Assembly: GCA_002155105.1 (NCBI GenBank) | Contig: MUZD01000001.1 | Coordinates: 434,001 to 498,000 of the forward strand | DNA length: 64,000 bases | Source: Sedimentibacter sp. SX930 | Lineage (GTDB): Bacteria; Bacillota; Bacilli; Lactobacillales; Aerococcaceae | Reading direction: 5' to 3' | In this document: one piece after another, positions 52,213-61,377 of the stretch | Layout: each line of letters starts with the position of its first letter | Numbering within the stretch: the stretch's first letter is position 1 | Program-made: the position numbers and the translations under genes | Notes under the pieces: generated by a model | The model's database searches: none | What the model was told of the DNA's origin: nothing | The model's input: only the letters and a program-made list of their open reading frames with translations

Positions 52213-52230
52213 AACAATGAAACCATTGTT
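52213..52230. repeat. Palindrome just before the substrate-binding gene
   Basis: AACAATG-AAAC-CATTGTT ends 22 bp before the start codon. Its core CAATGAAACCAT (52215-52226) is also the exact complement of ATGGTTTCATTG at 52117-52128, so a 110-bp loop can form across the Pho-type boxes. Confidence 0.55.
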
Positions 52231-52251
52231 CACAAATAAGGAGAGAATAAA

Positions 52252-53364
52252 ATGAGATTGTCCAACAAAAGATTGTTTGCAGGTTTGGCATTGAGCAGTA
52301 TGCTAGTTTTGAGTGCGTGCGGAACAGAGGCGGCGACGACTGCTGAGGCGGAAGTCGATCTGAACGCATTGTCTTTGAGTGAAATTGAAACGCAAGCCAA
52401 AGAAGAGGGCCATGTGGAATCGGTAGGGATGCCGGATACATGGGCGAACTGGGGAGAGACTTGGGAAGAACTCGAAACGACTTATAGCTTGACGCATGCA
52501 GATACGGACATGAGTTCAGCTGAAGAATTGGCTTTATTCAAAGCAGAACAGAACAATCCAACGAAAGATATCGGCGATGTCGGCCAATCATTCGGGCCTG
52601 TTGCAGAAGCGGATGGGTTGACTCTAGCTTACAAAACATCGTATTGGGATGATATACCGGAGTGGGCGAAAGACGATGATGGCGATTGGATCGTCGGTTA
52701 TTACGGGACATTGGCTTTGATCACCAATTCTGAAAAAGTAACGGATGCCCCAACCAGCTTTGCCGATATTCTGGAAGGCGATTATAAAGTCACGATTGGT
52801 GACGTAAATGCCGCTACCCAAGCACAAAATGCGGTATTGGCTGCAGCCATCGCAAATGGTGGGGATGAAACTAACTTGGATCCGGGTATTGCTTTCTTCG
52901 CACAGCTAGCTGAACAAGGCAGATTGGACTTGGGCGACACTTCGTTGGCCCGTTTGGAATCAGGCGAAATCGAAGTTGGCTTGTTCTGGGACTTTAACGC
53001 ACTGAATTATGCGAATCAAGTTGCAGAAACGAACCCGAATGCCAGTTTTGAAGTGACTATTCCGCTGGATGGAACGATCCAAAGCGGATATGCAACAGTC
53101 ATCAACGCGACGGCGCCTAATCCGCATGCGGCAGCGTTAGCCCGTGAATATATCCTTTCTGATGAAGGCCAGATCAACTTGGCTAAAGGCTATGCGCGTC
53201 CTATCCGCGATAATGTTGAATTGCCGCAAGAGGTGCAGGATATCTTGCTTCCGGAAGAGCAATACGTGAAGGCGCAACCGGTCTCTGATTTTGATGCATG
53301 GGAAGAGGCTGCAGCCGGTCTGGGTCAAAGATGGCAAGAAGAAGTACTGACAAAAGTAAAATAA
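52252..53364 (+). CDS. ABC transporter substrate-binding lipoprotein (family 1)
   Basis: 370 residues. Lipoprotein signal LVLSAC with Cys23, then a type II binding fold (WANWGETWEELE, YGTLALITNSEKV about 162, IGDVNAATQAQN about 182, SDEGQINLAKGYARPI about 300). It resembles binding proteins for iron, polyamines and phosphonates, which cannot be told apart by eye. Placed first in an operon with an alkaline-phosphatase-type enzyme, two permeases and an ATPase, and behind Pho-type boxes, it is more likely to bind an organic phosphorus compound. GGAGAG precedes the ATG. Confidence 0.85.
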   Translation: MRLSNKRLFAGLALSSMLVLSACGTEAATTAEAEVDLNALSLSEIETQAKEEGHVESVGMPDTWANWGETWEELETTYSLTHADTDMSSAEELALFKAEQNNPTKDIGDVGQSFGPVAEADGLTLAYKTSYWDDIPEWAKDDDGDWIVGYYGTLALITNSEKVTDAPTSFADILEGDYKVTIGDVNAATQAQNAVLAAAIANGGDETNLDPGIAFFAQLAEQGRLDLGDTSLARLESGEIEVGLFWDFNALNYANQVAETNPNASFEVTIPLDGTIQSGYATVINATAPNPHAAALAREYILSDEGQINLAKGYARPIRDNVELPQEVQDILLPEEQYVKAQPVSDFDAWEEAAAGLGQRWQEEVLTKVK

Positions 53365-53379
53365 TCGAGGTTGAATAGA

Positions 53380-54228
53380 GTGGATAAAGTAATTTTTGTA
53401 GTGTTGGACGGATTGAATGCCAAGACAGCCCATAACCATATGGGCTTCTTGGAACATCTGGTCGAAAAAGGAATCATGGCGGCTTATACAGTCAAATCAG
53501 AGATGCCTGCCCAATCAAGGCCTTTGTATGAGGTTTTGCAGACGGGAGTGCCAACTGCAGAAAATGGCATCACCTCGAATCGCACAGTCCGTCGTTCCAA
53601 AGAACGTAGTGTTTTTGAGATTGCAAAGGAAAATGGGTTCAAGACCGGTGCGGCCAGTTACTACTGGGTGAGCGAGCTCTACAATAATGCGCCATTTCAA
53701 GTGATGGAGGATCGAATCCAGTTGGACACGAATTCCCTCATCGAACAGGGCATTTTTTATCATGAAGATCATTACCCGGACAGTCACCTGATTGCGGATG
53801 GCGATTACTTGATCAGGAAGAAGGCTACGGATTATACGCTGATCCATTCGATGAACATCGATGATGCCGGCCATAAATTCGGTGCCGACAGCAAAGAGTA
53901 TGTGCAGGCGGCCGTCCGCGTTGATGCTGAACTTTCCCAGTACATCTGGAGATGGATGAGCGAAGGCTATCAAATCGTGGTCACTTCCGATCATGGGATG
54001 AATGACTATCATACCCATAATGGCATCTCGAATGAAGATCGCCTTGTTCCGCTTTATTTGTTTTCGGACAAAGTGATCATCAAGGACTTCCGCAAAGAAG
54101 GAGCCATTGTGCCGCAGCTTGAAATAGCGCCATTTTTGTGCAAGTTGCTGGGCATTCCGGCAGGGGATCGCATGCAGGCGGTTCAGGGAATCATTATGAA
54201 ACGAGGTTCAGGCGATGTTTCAGAATGA
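53380..54228 (+). CDS. Alkaline-phosphatase-superfamily phosphodiesterase/phosphonohydrolase
   Basis: 282 residues, no signal peptide, so cytoplasmic. Metal-site motifs of the superfamily are present: VVLDGLNAKT at the N terminus, a nucleophile region AQSRPLYEVLQTG (about 47), DDAGHKFG (about 168) and TSDHGMNDYHTHNG (about 205). The COG1524-type family includes phosphonoacetate hydrolase and nucleotide pyrophosphatases. GTG 53380 was chosen because CGAGG lies 9 nt upstream; TTG 53371 is too close. It overlaps the permease by 14 bases. It probably cleaves the compound brought in by the neighbouring transporter. Confidence 0.82.
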   Translation: MDKVIFVVLDGLNAKTAHNHMGFLEHLVEKGIMAAYTVKSEMPAQSRPLYEVLQTGVPTAENGITSNRTVRRSKERSVFEIAKENGFKTGAASYYWVSELYNNAPFQVMEDRIQLDTNSLIEQGIFYHEDHYPDSHLIADGDYLIRKKATDYTLIHSMNIDDAGHKFGADSKEYVQAAVRVDAELSQYIWRWMSEGYQIVVTSDHGMNDYHTHNGISNEDRLVPLYLFSDKVIIKDFRKEGAIVPQLEIAPFLCKLLGIPAGDRMQAVQGIIMKRGSGDVSE

Positions 54229-55060
54229 AAAACGTAAGTACCTCATATTACTGTTGCCGTTCGCGCTGTTGATCCTTTTGTTCGAATTGATGCCTTTAGC
54301 CAATATCCTCATCAACAGTTTTCTGGAACCCGGAACAGGCGGCATTACGCTTAGTAATTTTACGACCATTTTTACGAGTGATTACTACTTGATGTCTATC
54401 AAGAACAGCTTATTCGTTTCCGTGCTTTCCGCACTCATCGGGATTGCGATTGCACTCTTGGGCGCCTATGCCATCCATGCTGCGGGCGACAGAATGAAAA
54501 AGTTCTACATCACGACATTGAATATGACATCAAACTTCCAAGGCATCGTGTTGGCTTTTGCCTTCATTCTGTTGCTGGGGAATTCAGGGATCCTGACAAC
54601 ATTGGGGGAAAGATGGAGCCTGGCTGGTTTGAATGACTACGATTTGTATACTACATCGGGGATCCTGATCACCTTCATCTACTTCCAGATTCCATTGGCT
54701 ACGTTATTGCTCTATCCTTCATTTGACGGCATCAAGACAGAGTACAAGGAAGCGGCAAGTCTGATGAATGCGACGACTTGGCAATTCTGGTCAAAACTCG
54801 GTCTCCCATTGGTGTTGCCCAGCATTTTCGGAACCTTTTCCGTTCTCTTTTCAAATGCGCTTGCAGCCTATGCGACACCGTATGCCCTGCTCGGGAATAA
54901 TTTTGCCTTATTGCCGATCCGGATTTCATCCATGTTCACGGGTGATATTGTCCAACAGGTGGAATTGGGAAGTGCCTTGTCGATCGTGATGCTTGTATTG
55001 ATGAGCACGATGACAGTCTTAAGCAACAGCCTATTAAAGAAATTCAGAAAGGGTGTGTAA
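54215..55060 (+). CDS. ABC transporter permease 1
   Basis: 281 residues with about six membrane spans (LILLLPFALLILLFELMPLA first) and an EAA-type loop around YKEAASLMNATTWQFWSKLGLPLVLP (about 180; the ends given). Binding-protein-dependent inner permease of the PotB/CysT-like type. It starts within the end of the phosphodiesterase gene and is followed 3 bp later by the second permease. Confidence 0.9.
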   Translation: MFQNEKRKYLILLLPFALLILLFELMPLANILINSFLEPGTGGITLSNFTTIFTSDYYLMSIKNSLFVSVLSALIGIAIALLGAYAIHAAGDRMKKFYITTLNMTSNFQGIVLAFAFILLLGNSGILTTLGERWSLAGLNDYDLYTTSGILITFIYFQIPLATLLLYPSFDGIKTEYKEAASLMNATTWQFWSKLGLPLVLPSIFGTFSVLFSNALAAYATPYALLGNNFALLPIRISSMFTGDIVQQVELGSALSIVMLVLMSTMTVLSNSLLKKFRKGV

Positions 55061-55063
55061 AAA

Positions 55064-55861
55064 ATGAAGAAACGAAGCAATGCCTTTTCTTCATTCATCA
55101 TCGTTATCCTTTCCGTGATTTTGCTGCTGCCGCTGTTTGTGACGCTGCTGAATTCTTTGTTCAGGGATTTGAGCAATATTATCCCGGAAGGGTTCACTTT
55201 TGAATTCTATAGCGGTATTTTTGCGGGTTCAGGCGGGATGGCAGGCGCGATAGGCAGGTCTTTACTGATTGCGATCATACCGACGCTTGTGCTGTTGCTG
55301 CTCCTTTTGTTGGCGATGTATGTCGTGCAGATCCATTATCCGAAAGGCGATAAATATTTGGACCTGTTGTCAAAAATCCCCTACGGCATTCAAGGCGTCA
55401 TACTTGCGGTCTCAATCATTTCGCTGTACGCCTCTTCCAGCACTTTTTTGTCGAACCGCATTTTTTTGTTGAGTTGTGCTTATGGAATCGTCATTTTGCC
55501 ATACATGTACCAAGGCATCAAAAACGCTTTGACCACACTGGAGGTCATGCCGATTTTGGAGGCTGCTGAAACGTTGGGTGCCAGTAAGCTCTATGCCTTT
55601 TTCCGGATCATCGTACCCAGCGTATTGAAAGGTTTGGTTGCGACGATTCTGCTCTCGATAGGCATTCTGTTCAGCGATTTCGTCTTGGTGAATATCATTG
55701 CGGGCAGTTATTATGAAACGACCAGTATTTTCCTTGATAAAACCAGAAGTGTGTCGGGGCATGCGGCTAGCGCAATTTCCGTGGTCATCTTCTGCATCAT
55801 GCTGATTTTGACGAACTTGTCGGGTTATCTGGGATCGAAAGAGCTCAAAAAAGCAAAATGA
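55064..55861 (+). CDS. ABC transporter permease 2
   Basis: 265 residues, about six membrane spans (FIIVILSVILLLPLFVTLLN first) and an EAA loop in LEAAETLGASKLYAFFRIIVP (about 165, ends given). PotC-like partner of the first permease. Gap to the ATPase gene is 54 bp. Confidence 0.9.
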   Translation: MKKRSNAFSSFIIVILSVILLLPLFVTLLNSLFRDLSNIIPEGFTFEFYSGIFAGSGGMAGAIGRSLLIAIIPTLVLLLLLLLAMYVVQIHYPKGDKYLDLLSKIPYGIQGVILAVSIISLYASSSTFLSNRIFLLSCAYGIVILPYMYQGIKNALTTLEVMPILEAAETLGASKLYAFFRIIVPSVLKGLVATILLSIGILFSDFVLVNIIAGSYYETTSIFLDKTRSVSGHAASAISVVIFCIMLILTNLSGYLGSKELKKAK

Positions 55862-55915
55862 ATGTAAATAGCGAGTAAGTGATTCACATTTTTCGTAAAG
55901 TATAGAGGAGACACA

Positions 55916-56932
55916 ATGGCATACATAGAATTCAGAAACATCAGAAAATCATACGACGGTGAAAATTTAGTGTTGAAAGATCTTAATCTGCAGGTGAATG
56001 AAGGCGATTTGGTCACTTTGCTGGGGCCATCCGGTTGCGGGAAATCAACTTTGCTGCGTTCATTGGCTGGTTTTGAAAGCATTGACGGGGGGAGCATCCA
56101 CATCAACGGTCAGGATGTGACGGAGTTGCCACCGGGAAAACGGAACATAGGGATGGTTTTTCAACAATACTCGTTGTTCCCCAATATGAATGTAGCGGAG
56201 AACATCGCATTCGGCTTGAAGATGCAGAAAATGAATCCGAATCTGATCAAAGAAAAAGTTGCCAGCATCATCGAGCTCGTTGACCTATCGGGGAAAGAGA
56301 ACCATTATCCTGCGCAATTGTCCGGCGGGCAAAAACAACGGGTTGCCCTGGCACGCGCCATCGTGACCGAGCCAAAAGTGTTGTTGTTGGATGAGCCTCT
56401 GTCTGCTATTGATGCCTTGTTGCGGAAGAATCTCCAAAAGCAGATCCGCCGTATCCAGAAGGCTTTGCATATCACGACAATCTTTGTCACGCATGATCAG
56501 GATGAAGCGATGCTGATGTCGGATGTGATTCATGTCATGGCTTCCGGAAAAATCGAGCAGTCGGGTACACCAACCGAAATATATACGCATCCTAAAACGC
56601 ATTTCGTGGCTTCGTTCATCGGCAATTACAATCTGTTGGACAACACGGATTTTAAGAAATTGACCCAGCGGAAAACGCAGGCAAGTCAAATCGCTATCCG
56701 TCCGGAGGCCATCGAGTACTTCAAAGAGCCTCAGCCAGAGACGGAAGAACACCTGTATTTCAAAGGGAAAGTGGTCGATGAAACGATCAGCGGGAATATC
56801 CTGTCCTATGTGATCGAAACGGATCAAGGTGTCGCTTTGCGCGCGGATCATCTGTACCGTACCTTCAATCTGCTTGATAAAGGCGATCAGGTCTTTCTGA
56901 AAGTAGAAAAGCGAAATATTCTGGAATTTTGA
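55916..56932 (+). CDS. ABC transporter ATP-binding protein (PotA/FbpC type)
   Basis: 338 residues. Walker A LGPSGCGKSTLL (about 36), signature [15 protein letters not shown] (about 135), Walker B VLLLDEPLSAID, then a C-terminal TOBE-like domain (about 250-338). It energises the two permeases. AGAGGAGACACA precedes the ATG. Last gene of the five-gene operon. Confidence 0.92.
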   Translation: MAYIEFRNIRKSYDGENLVLKDLNLQVNEGDLVTLLGPSGCGKSTLLRSLAGFESIDGGSIHINGQDVTELPPGKRNIGMVFQQYSLFPNMNVAENIAFGLKMQKMNPNLIKEKVASIIELVDLSGKENHYPAQLSGGQKQRVALARAIVTEPKVLLLDEPLSAIDALLRKNLQKQIRRIQKALHITTIFVTHDQDEAMLMSDVIHVMASGKIEQSGTPTEIYTHPKTHFVASFIGNYNLLDNTDFKKLTQRKTQASQIAIRPEAIEYFKEPQPETEEHLYFKGKVVDETISGNILSYVIETDQGVALRADHLYRTFNLLDKGDQVFLKVEKRNILEF

Positions 56933-56976
56933 AAAGACCCTCCCCACAGCCGAAAGGCAGTGGAGAGGGTCTTTTT
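56933..56976. terminator. Bidirectional terminator
   Basis: AAAGACCCTC pairs with GAGGGTCTTT. It separates the ABC operon from the convergent chrA. Confidence 0.8.
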
Positions 56977-56991
56977 GTGTGGGTTCTGCAT

Positions 56992-58083
56992 TCATAACAT
57001 TGTAACTAACCACCCGATGAATCCGCCCATGATGATCAGATAGGAGGAGTTCACTTTGAATCTGATAAGGCCGATGAAACTGAATGTGAAGATGAGGACG
57101 CTGAACCACGAAACGAAGGTCGCTGTCCCCAATTGCCAGGATACAGCTGCCATCAACGCCAGCGAAGCGACCGTGATTCCGTCCAAAATACCGGCGAAGA
57201 TTTTGGATGAACGCAGTTTGTTGAACAACGGGTGCAACAAAAGAATCAGCAGGAAGGAAGGCAAGAAGATGCCGACAGTCGCCAATAAGGCACCCGGGAC
57301 TCCTTGGATCAGATAGCCCACGAAAATTGCCGTCGTGAAGACCGGGCCAGGCGTGAACTGGCCGATTGCGACAGCATCCAGCAACTGGGTGCTGGTCAGC
57401 GCCGCATAGCGGTCGATGAATTCAGCCTGCAGAAAAGCCAACAGAACATAACCGCTCCCGTAAAGGACCGAGCCGATCTTCAAGAAAGTCAGGAATAACA
57501 GCGTCAGCGACATAGGTTCGATCGCCAGATGACGCGACCGCCATTTGGCTGACTGCTGAATCAGCAGCATCGTTAATCCGGTCAGAATCAGGATCGTGAT
57601 TTCGCCGACGCCCATCAGCGACAGCAGATAGGCCGCCAAGAACAAAAACAGCGATTTGGTGTCCTTGATGGTCGTCTGGCCCAAACGGAAAAGGGCCTGG
57701 ATGATGACTGCAAGGATGACCGGTTTGATGCCGGTGAAAATCGCTTCGATGAGCGGCACTTCGCCGTACGCTTTATAGAACATGGCCAGCAGTAACACAA
57801 TCGCCATGGCAGGGAAGATGAAGCAGACGCCCGCCAAGAAAAGCCCAAGCTTTCCACCACGTTTATAGCCCAAAGCAATAGCCAACTCCGTTGAATTTGG
57901 ACCGGGGATCAGATTCGTGAATCCGAGCAGATCCATGAAATCCGATTTGGTGAGCCATTTGCGCTTCGTCACCAATTCATCCTCCATCATGGCGATGTGC
58001 GCGGCCGGGCCTCCGAAGGCAAACAGCCCCAGCTTGGCAAAAACAAGGCAGATTTCCTTGTAGATTTCTTTAGAATAAGTCAC
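56992..58083 (-). CDS. chrA: Chromate transporter family protein (two CHR domains)
   Basis: 363 residues, about ten membrane spans in two halves. Each half starts with a CHR signature: FAKLGLFAFGGPAAHIAMMEDE (ends given) and LKIGSVLYGSGYVLLAFLQAE near residue 210. NLIPGPNSTELAIALGY follows the first. Family members export chromate; many carry other anions, so the substrate is uncertain. Followed on the same strand by no other gene; the PHP gene upstream may be co-transcribed (42 bp). Confidence 0.88.
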   Translation of the reverse strand: MTYSKEIYKEICLVFAKLGLFAFGGPAAHIAMMEDELVTKRKWLTKSDFMDLLGFTNLIPGPNSTELAIALGYKRGGKLGLFLAGVCFIFPAMAIVLLLAMFYKAYGEVPLIEAIFTGIKPVILAVIIQALFRLGQTTIKDTKSLFLFLAAYLLSLMGVGEITILILTGLTMLLIQQSAKWRSRHLAIEPMSLTLLFLTFLKIGSVLYGSGYVLLAFLQAEFIDRYAALTSTQLLDAVAIGQFTPGPVFTTAIFVGYLIQGVPGALLATVGIFLPSFLLILLLHPLFNKLRSSKIFAGILDGITVASLALMAAVSWQLGTATFVSWFSVLIFTFSFIGLIRFKVNSSYLIIMGGFIGWLVTML

Positions 58084-58125
58084 GGAATCCCTCCATTGAA
58101 TAAAAAAATTCTGCTCGAAAGCGGA

Positions 58126-58902
58126 TCAGATTTTTTCGGTATATGCCATCTTATTTTTGAAAAGGGTCAATTCGGTCACACCCAACTCGTGCAACAAGGC
58201 GATGGCATCGTCGAAATGGTAACGGTACTTTTGGATGCTGTGCGCATCTGAACCGAGACTGAAGCTGGATCCGCCCATTTCCAGATAAAGACCGATCATA
58301 TAGCGGTACAAGTCTGCATTGTTGTATTCATACATGCTGCGCGTGTTCAATTCAAGCGCCATTTTTTTCGCCATGATTGCATTGAGCAGCCCCTTCAGCA
58401 AAGGCTCGAATTCCCGAAGGTCTTCTACCGTGACTGGCAGTCGACGGATCCCGTAATCAAAGTGCGCGAAGATGTTTGCGCCATCGACTTGCCGGACAGC
58501 TTCCGTACAGAGCTGGAAATATTCCTGCATGACCGCTTTGGGATCCATCTCATCGATGATCGGCTGCAGGTAATCATAGCGCCCGTTTTGGTGAACGCTC
58601 AGCAGGATGACATCGAACGTTTTGCCTTCCAGATAGGACATAATCCGCGCGTGGGATTCCGGCGTGTAGCCGACTTCGATGCCCCGACGGATGCGTCCAT
58701 CATGGATTGCGTTCAATGCGTCTATTTTTTCGCTGTAGGCGGCATAATCCAAGACGGTGTCCACACCGCCGTTGTAGGCATCATGAAAATCCAGGTGCTC
58801 GGTAGTGACGAGCAGCCCGTCAGTTTGCTCGAGATAATTTTCAAATGATTCAGCAGAATCGGGCGAAAAATGCGTGTGCATATGTTGATCATAGTATCCC
58901 AA
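58126..58902 (-). CDS. PHP-domain phosphatase (histidinol-phosphatase-like)
   Basis: 258 residues. YYDQHMHTHFSPDS at the N terminus holds the first metal His pair; TTEHLDFH (about 33), ILLSVHQNG (about 96), FAHFDYGIRRLP (about 143) and GSDAHSIQKYRY (about 219) supply the rest. Relatives are HisK/HisJ histidinol phosphatases, but no other his gene lies here. Start MGYYDQHMH is well supported by AAGGGGGAACG upstream. Confidence 0.85.
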   Translation of the reverse strand: MGYYDQHMHTHFSPDSAESFENYLEQTDGLLVTTEHLDFHDAYNGGVDTVLDYAAYSEKIDALNAIHDGRIRRGIEVGYTPESHARIMSYLEGKTFDVILLSVHQNGRYDYLQPIIDEMDPKAVMQEYFQLCTEAVRQVDGANIFAHFDYGIRRLPVTVEDLREFEPLLKGLLNAIMAKKMALELNTRSMYEYNNADLYRYMIGLYLEMGGSSFSLGSDAHSIQKYRYHFDDAIALLHELGVTELTLFKNKMAYTEKI

Positions 58903-59045
58903 AATCGTTCCCCCTTGTGTATAGATGTCATCAGTATAGCAGACAGCTATGGATATCCAGAAAAGATTGCGTTAAAAAAATGTAAACGATCGAAGGCAGA
59001 ATATCAAACATTATCAAAAAATTTGCACCCATGCTTGTGGAATTT

Positions 59046-59054
59046 TGCTATAAT
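59046..59054 (+). promoter_or_regulatory. Extended -10 promoter of the gluconokinase gene
   Basis: TGC followed by TATAAT (59049-59054); the -35 is weak. Confidence 0.55.
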
Positions 59055-59105
59055 GGTTAGGGTCGTGAAAATAAGTTAAATTTTTTTGGATTGGTGGTTA
59101 TTAAT

Positions 59106-60605
59106 TTGGCAGCACGATATGTCATGGGAGTGGATGTCGGTACCACAAGCACAAAAGCCGTACTGTACGAAACGGATGGCTCTGCTTACGAATCAGCGTA
59201 TGCGCATTATCCATTGATTAAAGAGAATCCCGAAATGGCGGAACAAGACTTGGACGAAATCTTTTCTGCCGTATTGAAAACGATAAAAGCAGTCATAGAG
59301 AAAGCGGAACTGGGTCCGACGGATATTGCCGGTATAGGCTTTTCGAGCGCGATGCACAGCCTGATCCTCATGGATGCGGAAGGAATTCCTTTGACGAGGA
59401 GCATTACCTGGGCCGATAATCGTTCTAAAAAATATGCAAGCATGCTGAAACATTCCGAGGTGGGTCAGCGTTTTTATGAAAAGACGGGCACACCTTTGCA
59501 TCCTATGTCCCCATTGAACAAAATTCTCTGGTTGAGGGCGGAGAATCCCGAGCTTTTCCAAGCAGCGCGCTGGTTCATCGGCATCAAGGAATATATTCTT
59601 TGGCGTCTGTTCGGTGAATTCGTTGTGGACTTTTCCGTTGCATCAGCTACCGGCTTGTTCAACATCAGGGAATTCCGCTGGGATGAGGAAATTCTGGAAT
59701 TCTGTGGCATCACGAGTCAAATGCTGCCGTTGCCGGTAAGTCCTGGCCATCAGCTGAGCGGACTCTCGGAAGAAGTTGCGGAGTTGCTGGGTCTGGCTGC
59801 GGACACACCTTTTATTGTTGGTGGGAATGACGGCTGCTTAGCCAACCTCGGTATGGGAGCGATTCGCGCTGGTACGGCGACAATCACAATCGGTACGAGT
59901 GGTGCGGTCCGGATGACGAGCGACAAACCTTATCTAAGCCCGGAAGGACGTACGTTCAGTTATATCCTGGATGAAAACCATTATGTGAATGGTGGCGCCG
60001 TCAACAATGGCGGAAACATCTTTGATTGGGCCATCAAACAATTTTTGCCGGCGAACATTGCTGATGAAGATCTCTACGATAAGGCGATGGAGATGATCAC
60101 AAACGTCGCACCGGGAGCTGATGGATTGGTTTTTCATCCCTATCTGAATGGAGAGCGGGCGCCTTTATGGAATGCGGATGCCAGAGGCAATTTCAGCGGT
60201 ATCAACATGCTGCATACGAAAGAGCACTTTTTGCGCTCCGTATTGGAAGGCATCTGTCTGAATCTGAAGGATGTGCTCGCGGCAGTCATCCCGATGAACG
60301 GGGAGCCAACAAAAATCATGGCCAGCGGAGGCTTTTCGCGCTCGCAGGTCTGGCGCCAAATTTTGACCGATATCATCGGCATGCCGATTGAATTCCCGGA
60401 AACTTTTGAAAGTTCCTGTACGGGTGCCGCTTTGATCACGCTGAAGAGCTTGGGCTTGGTGGAATCCGTGGATGACGCAGAGAAAATGATGGGTGCCTCG
60501 ATCGAACATCAACCGGATGAAGACAGCAAATCTGTCTATGCAGCGATGTTCCCGCGTTACCAGGAAATGAGTCAGCTATTGCAGGCGTTCTATACAGACA
60601 AATGA
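59106..60605 (+). CDS. gntK: Gluconokinase (FGGY family)
   Basis: 499 residues. It phosphorylates gluconate to 6-phosphogluconate. N-terminal GVDVGTTSTKAVLYE, SSAMHSLILMD (about 80), TWADNRSKKYA (about 101), and the second ATPase loop TIGTSGAVRMTS (about 260) match the gluconate branch of FGGY kinases. I chose TTG 59106 (GGTGG 8 nt upstream); TTG 59091 would add five residues. No gnt permease lies next to it. Terminator downstream. Confidence 0.85.
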   Translation: MAARYVMGVDVGTTSTKAVLYETDGSAYESAYAHYPLIKENPEMAEQDLDEIFSAVLKTIKAVIEKAELGPTDIAGIGFSSAMHSLILMDAEGIPLTRSITWADNRSKKYASMLKHSEVGQRFYEKTGTPLHPMSPLNKILWLRAENPELFQAARWFIGIKEYILWRLFGEFVVDFSVASATGLFNIREFRWDEEILEFCGITSQMLPLPVSPGHQLSGLSEEVAELLGLAADTPFIVGGNDGCLANLGMGAIRAGTATITIGTSGAVRMTSDKPYLSPEGRTFSYILDENHYVNGGAVNNGGNIFDWAIKQFLPANIADEDLYDKAMEMITNVAPGADGLVFHPYLNGERAPLWNADARGNFSGINMLHTKEHFLRSVLEGICLNLKDVLAAVIPMNGEPTKIMASGGFSRSQVWRQILTDIIGMPIEFPETFESSCTGAALITLKSLGLVESVDDAEKMMGASIEHQPDEDSKSVYAAMFPRYQEMSQLLQAFYTDK

Positions 60606-60617
60606 AATTGAACGAAT

Positions 60618-60665
60618 AAAAAAGACGTAGCCACTGAATTTTTACTCAGTGGCTATGTCTTTTTT
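60618..60665. terminator. Bidirectional terminator
   Basis: AAAAGACGTAGCCACTGA pairs with TCAGTGGCTATGTCTTTT (one wobble), with Ts on both strands. Confidence 0.88.
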
Positions 60666-60667
60666 GT

Positions 60668-61153
60668 TCAATCATTCGTGACTGGTTGCTCTAAGGCGCT
60701 TTCGATCAGTTTTGTCATTTTCTTTGGCGTGGTGATCGGGGCAAAACGTTTGATGATTTCGCCGTCGCGGCCGATCAGGAATTTTGTGAAATTCCACTTG
60801 ATGGCGCCGCCGCCTGTTTGTTCGACCAAATATTTGTAGAGCGGATCCGCATTGTCTCCATTCACTTCAATCTTATCGAAAATCGGGAAAGTGACACCAT
60901 AACTGAGTCGGCAGAATTCAGCAGCCTCGGCACCGTTCAATGGTTCTTGGTTATTGAACTGGTTAGACGGAAATCCAAGAACGATGAAATCCTTGTCTTT
61001 GTATTTTTCGTAAAGTTCCTCCAGTTCATCCAATTGGCCCACCAAACCGCACTTCGAAGCTGTATTGACGATGCAGATGACTTTTCCTTTGTACTGTTCC
61101 AATGGTACAGATGACTGATCTGTTTTAGTAGCTGAATATTCATAAATGGACAT
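60668..61153 (-). CDS. Glutathione peroxidase-family (thiol) peroxidase
   Basis: 161 residues. VNTASKCGLVGQ carries the peroxidatic Cys (about 35), FPSNQFNNQEP the Gln, and WNFTKFLIGRDG the Trp-Asn of the active site. Cys replaces selenocysteine; such bacterial enzymes usually use thioredoxin to reduce organic peroxides. AAGGAGACC precedes the start. Monocistronic. Confidence 0.92.
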   Translation of the reverse strand: MSIYEYSATKTDQSSVPLEQYKGKVICIVNTASKCGLVGQLDELEELYEKYKDKDFIVLGFPSNQFNNQEPLNGAEAAEFCRLSYGVTFPIFDKIEVNGDNADPLYKYLVEQTGGGAIKWNFTKFLIGRDGEIIKRFAPITTPKKMTKLIESALEQPVTND

Positions 61154-61377
61154 ATCGAAGGTCTCCTTTGGTTATGCTACTTGCAAGTGTTAAAACATAG
61201 TATAAACAACAATGTAAAGGATTGCAAAAGAAAAGCCCCGGCAAAAATTGAAGCAGATATGACAGTTTGATGAGAAATGATGGAATTGTAACAGTAATTT
61301 CCAAAAATGACTGTTTTTTTATTCTCGTTTGCTGTATGATAGTTGAGTATTATAAATCGAATCTGGAGGGATTTTTT

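Noticed and set aside
58981-58994. Possible cre site TGTAAACGATCGAA before gluconokinase
   Set aside because: Only the left half fits; the right half lacks the CA end.
61213-61226. Possible cre site TGTAAAGGATTGCA before pta
   Set aside because: The central CG, needed for CcpA binding, is GG, and the site is about 150 bp from the start codon. Too weak to annotate.
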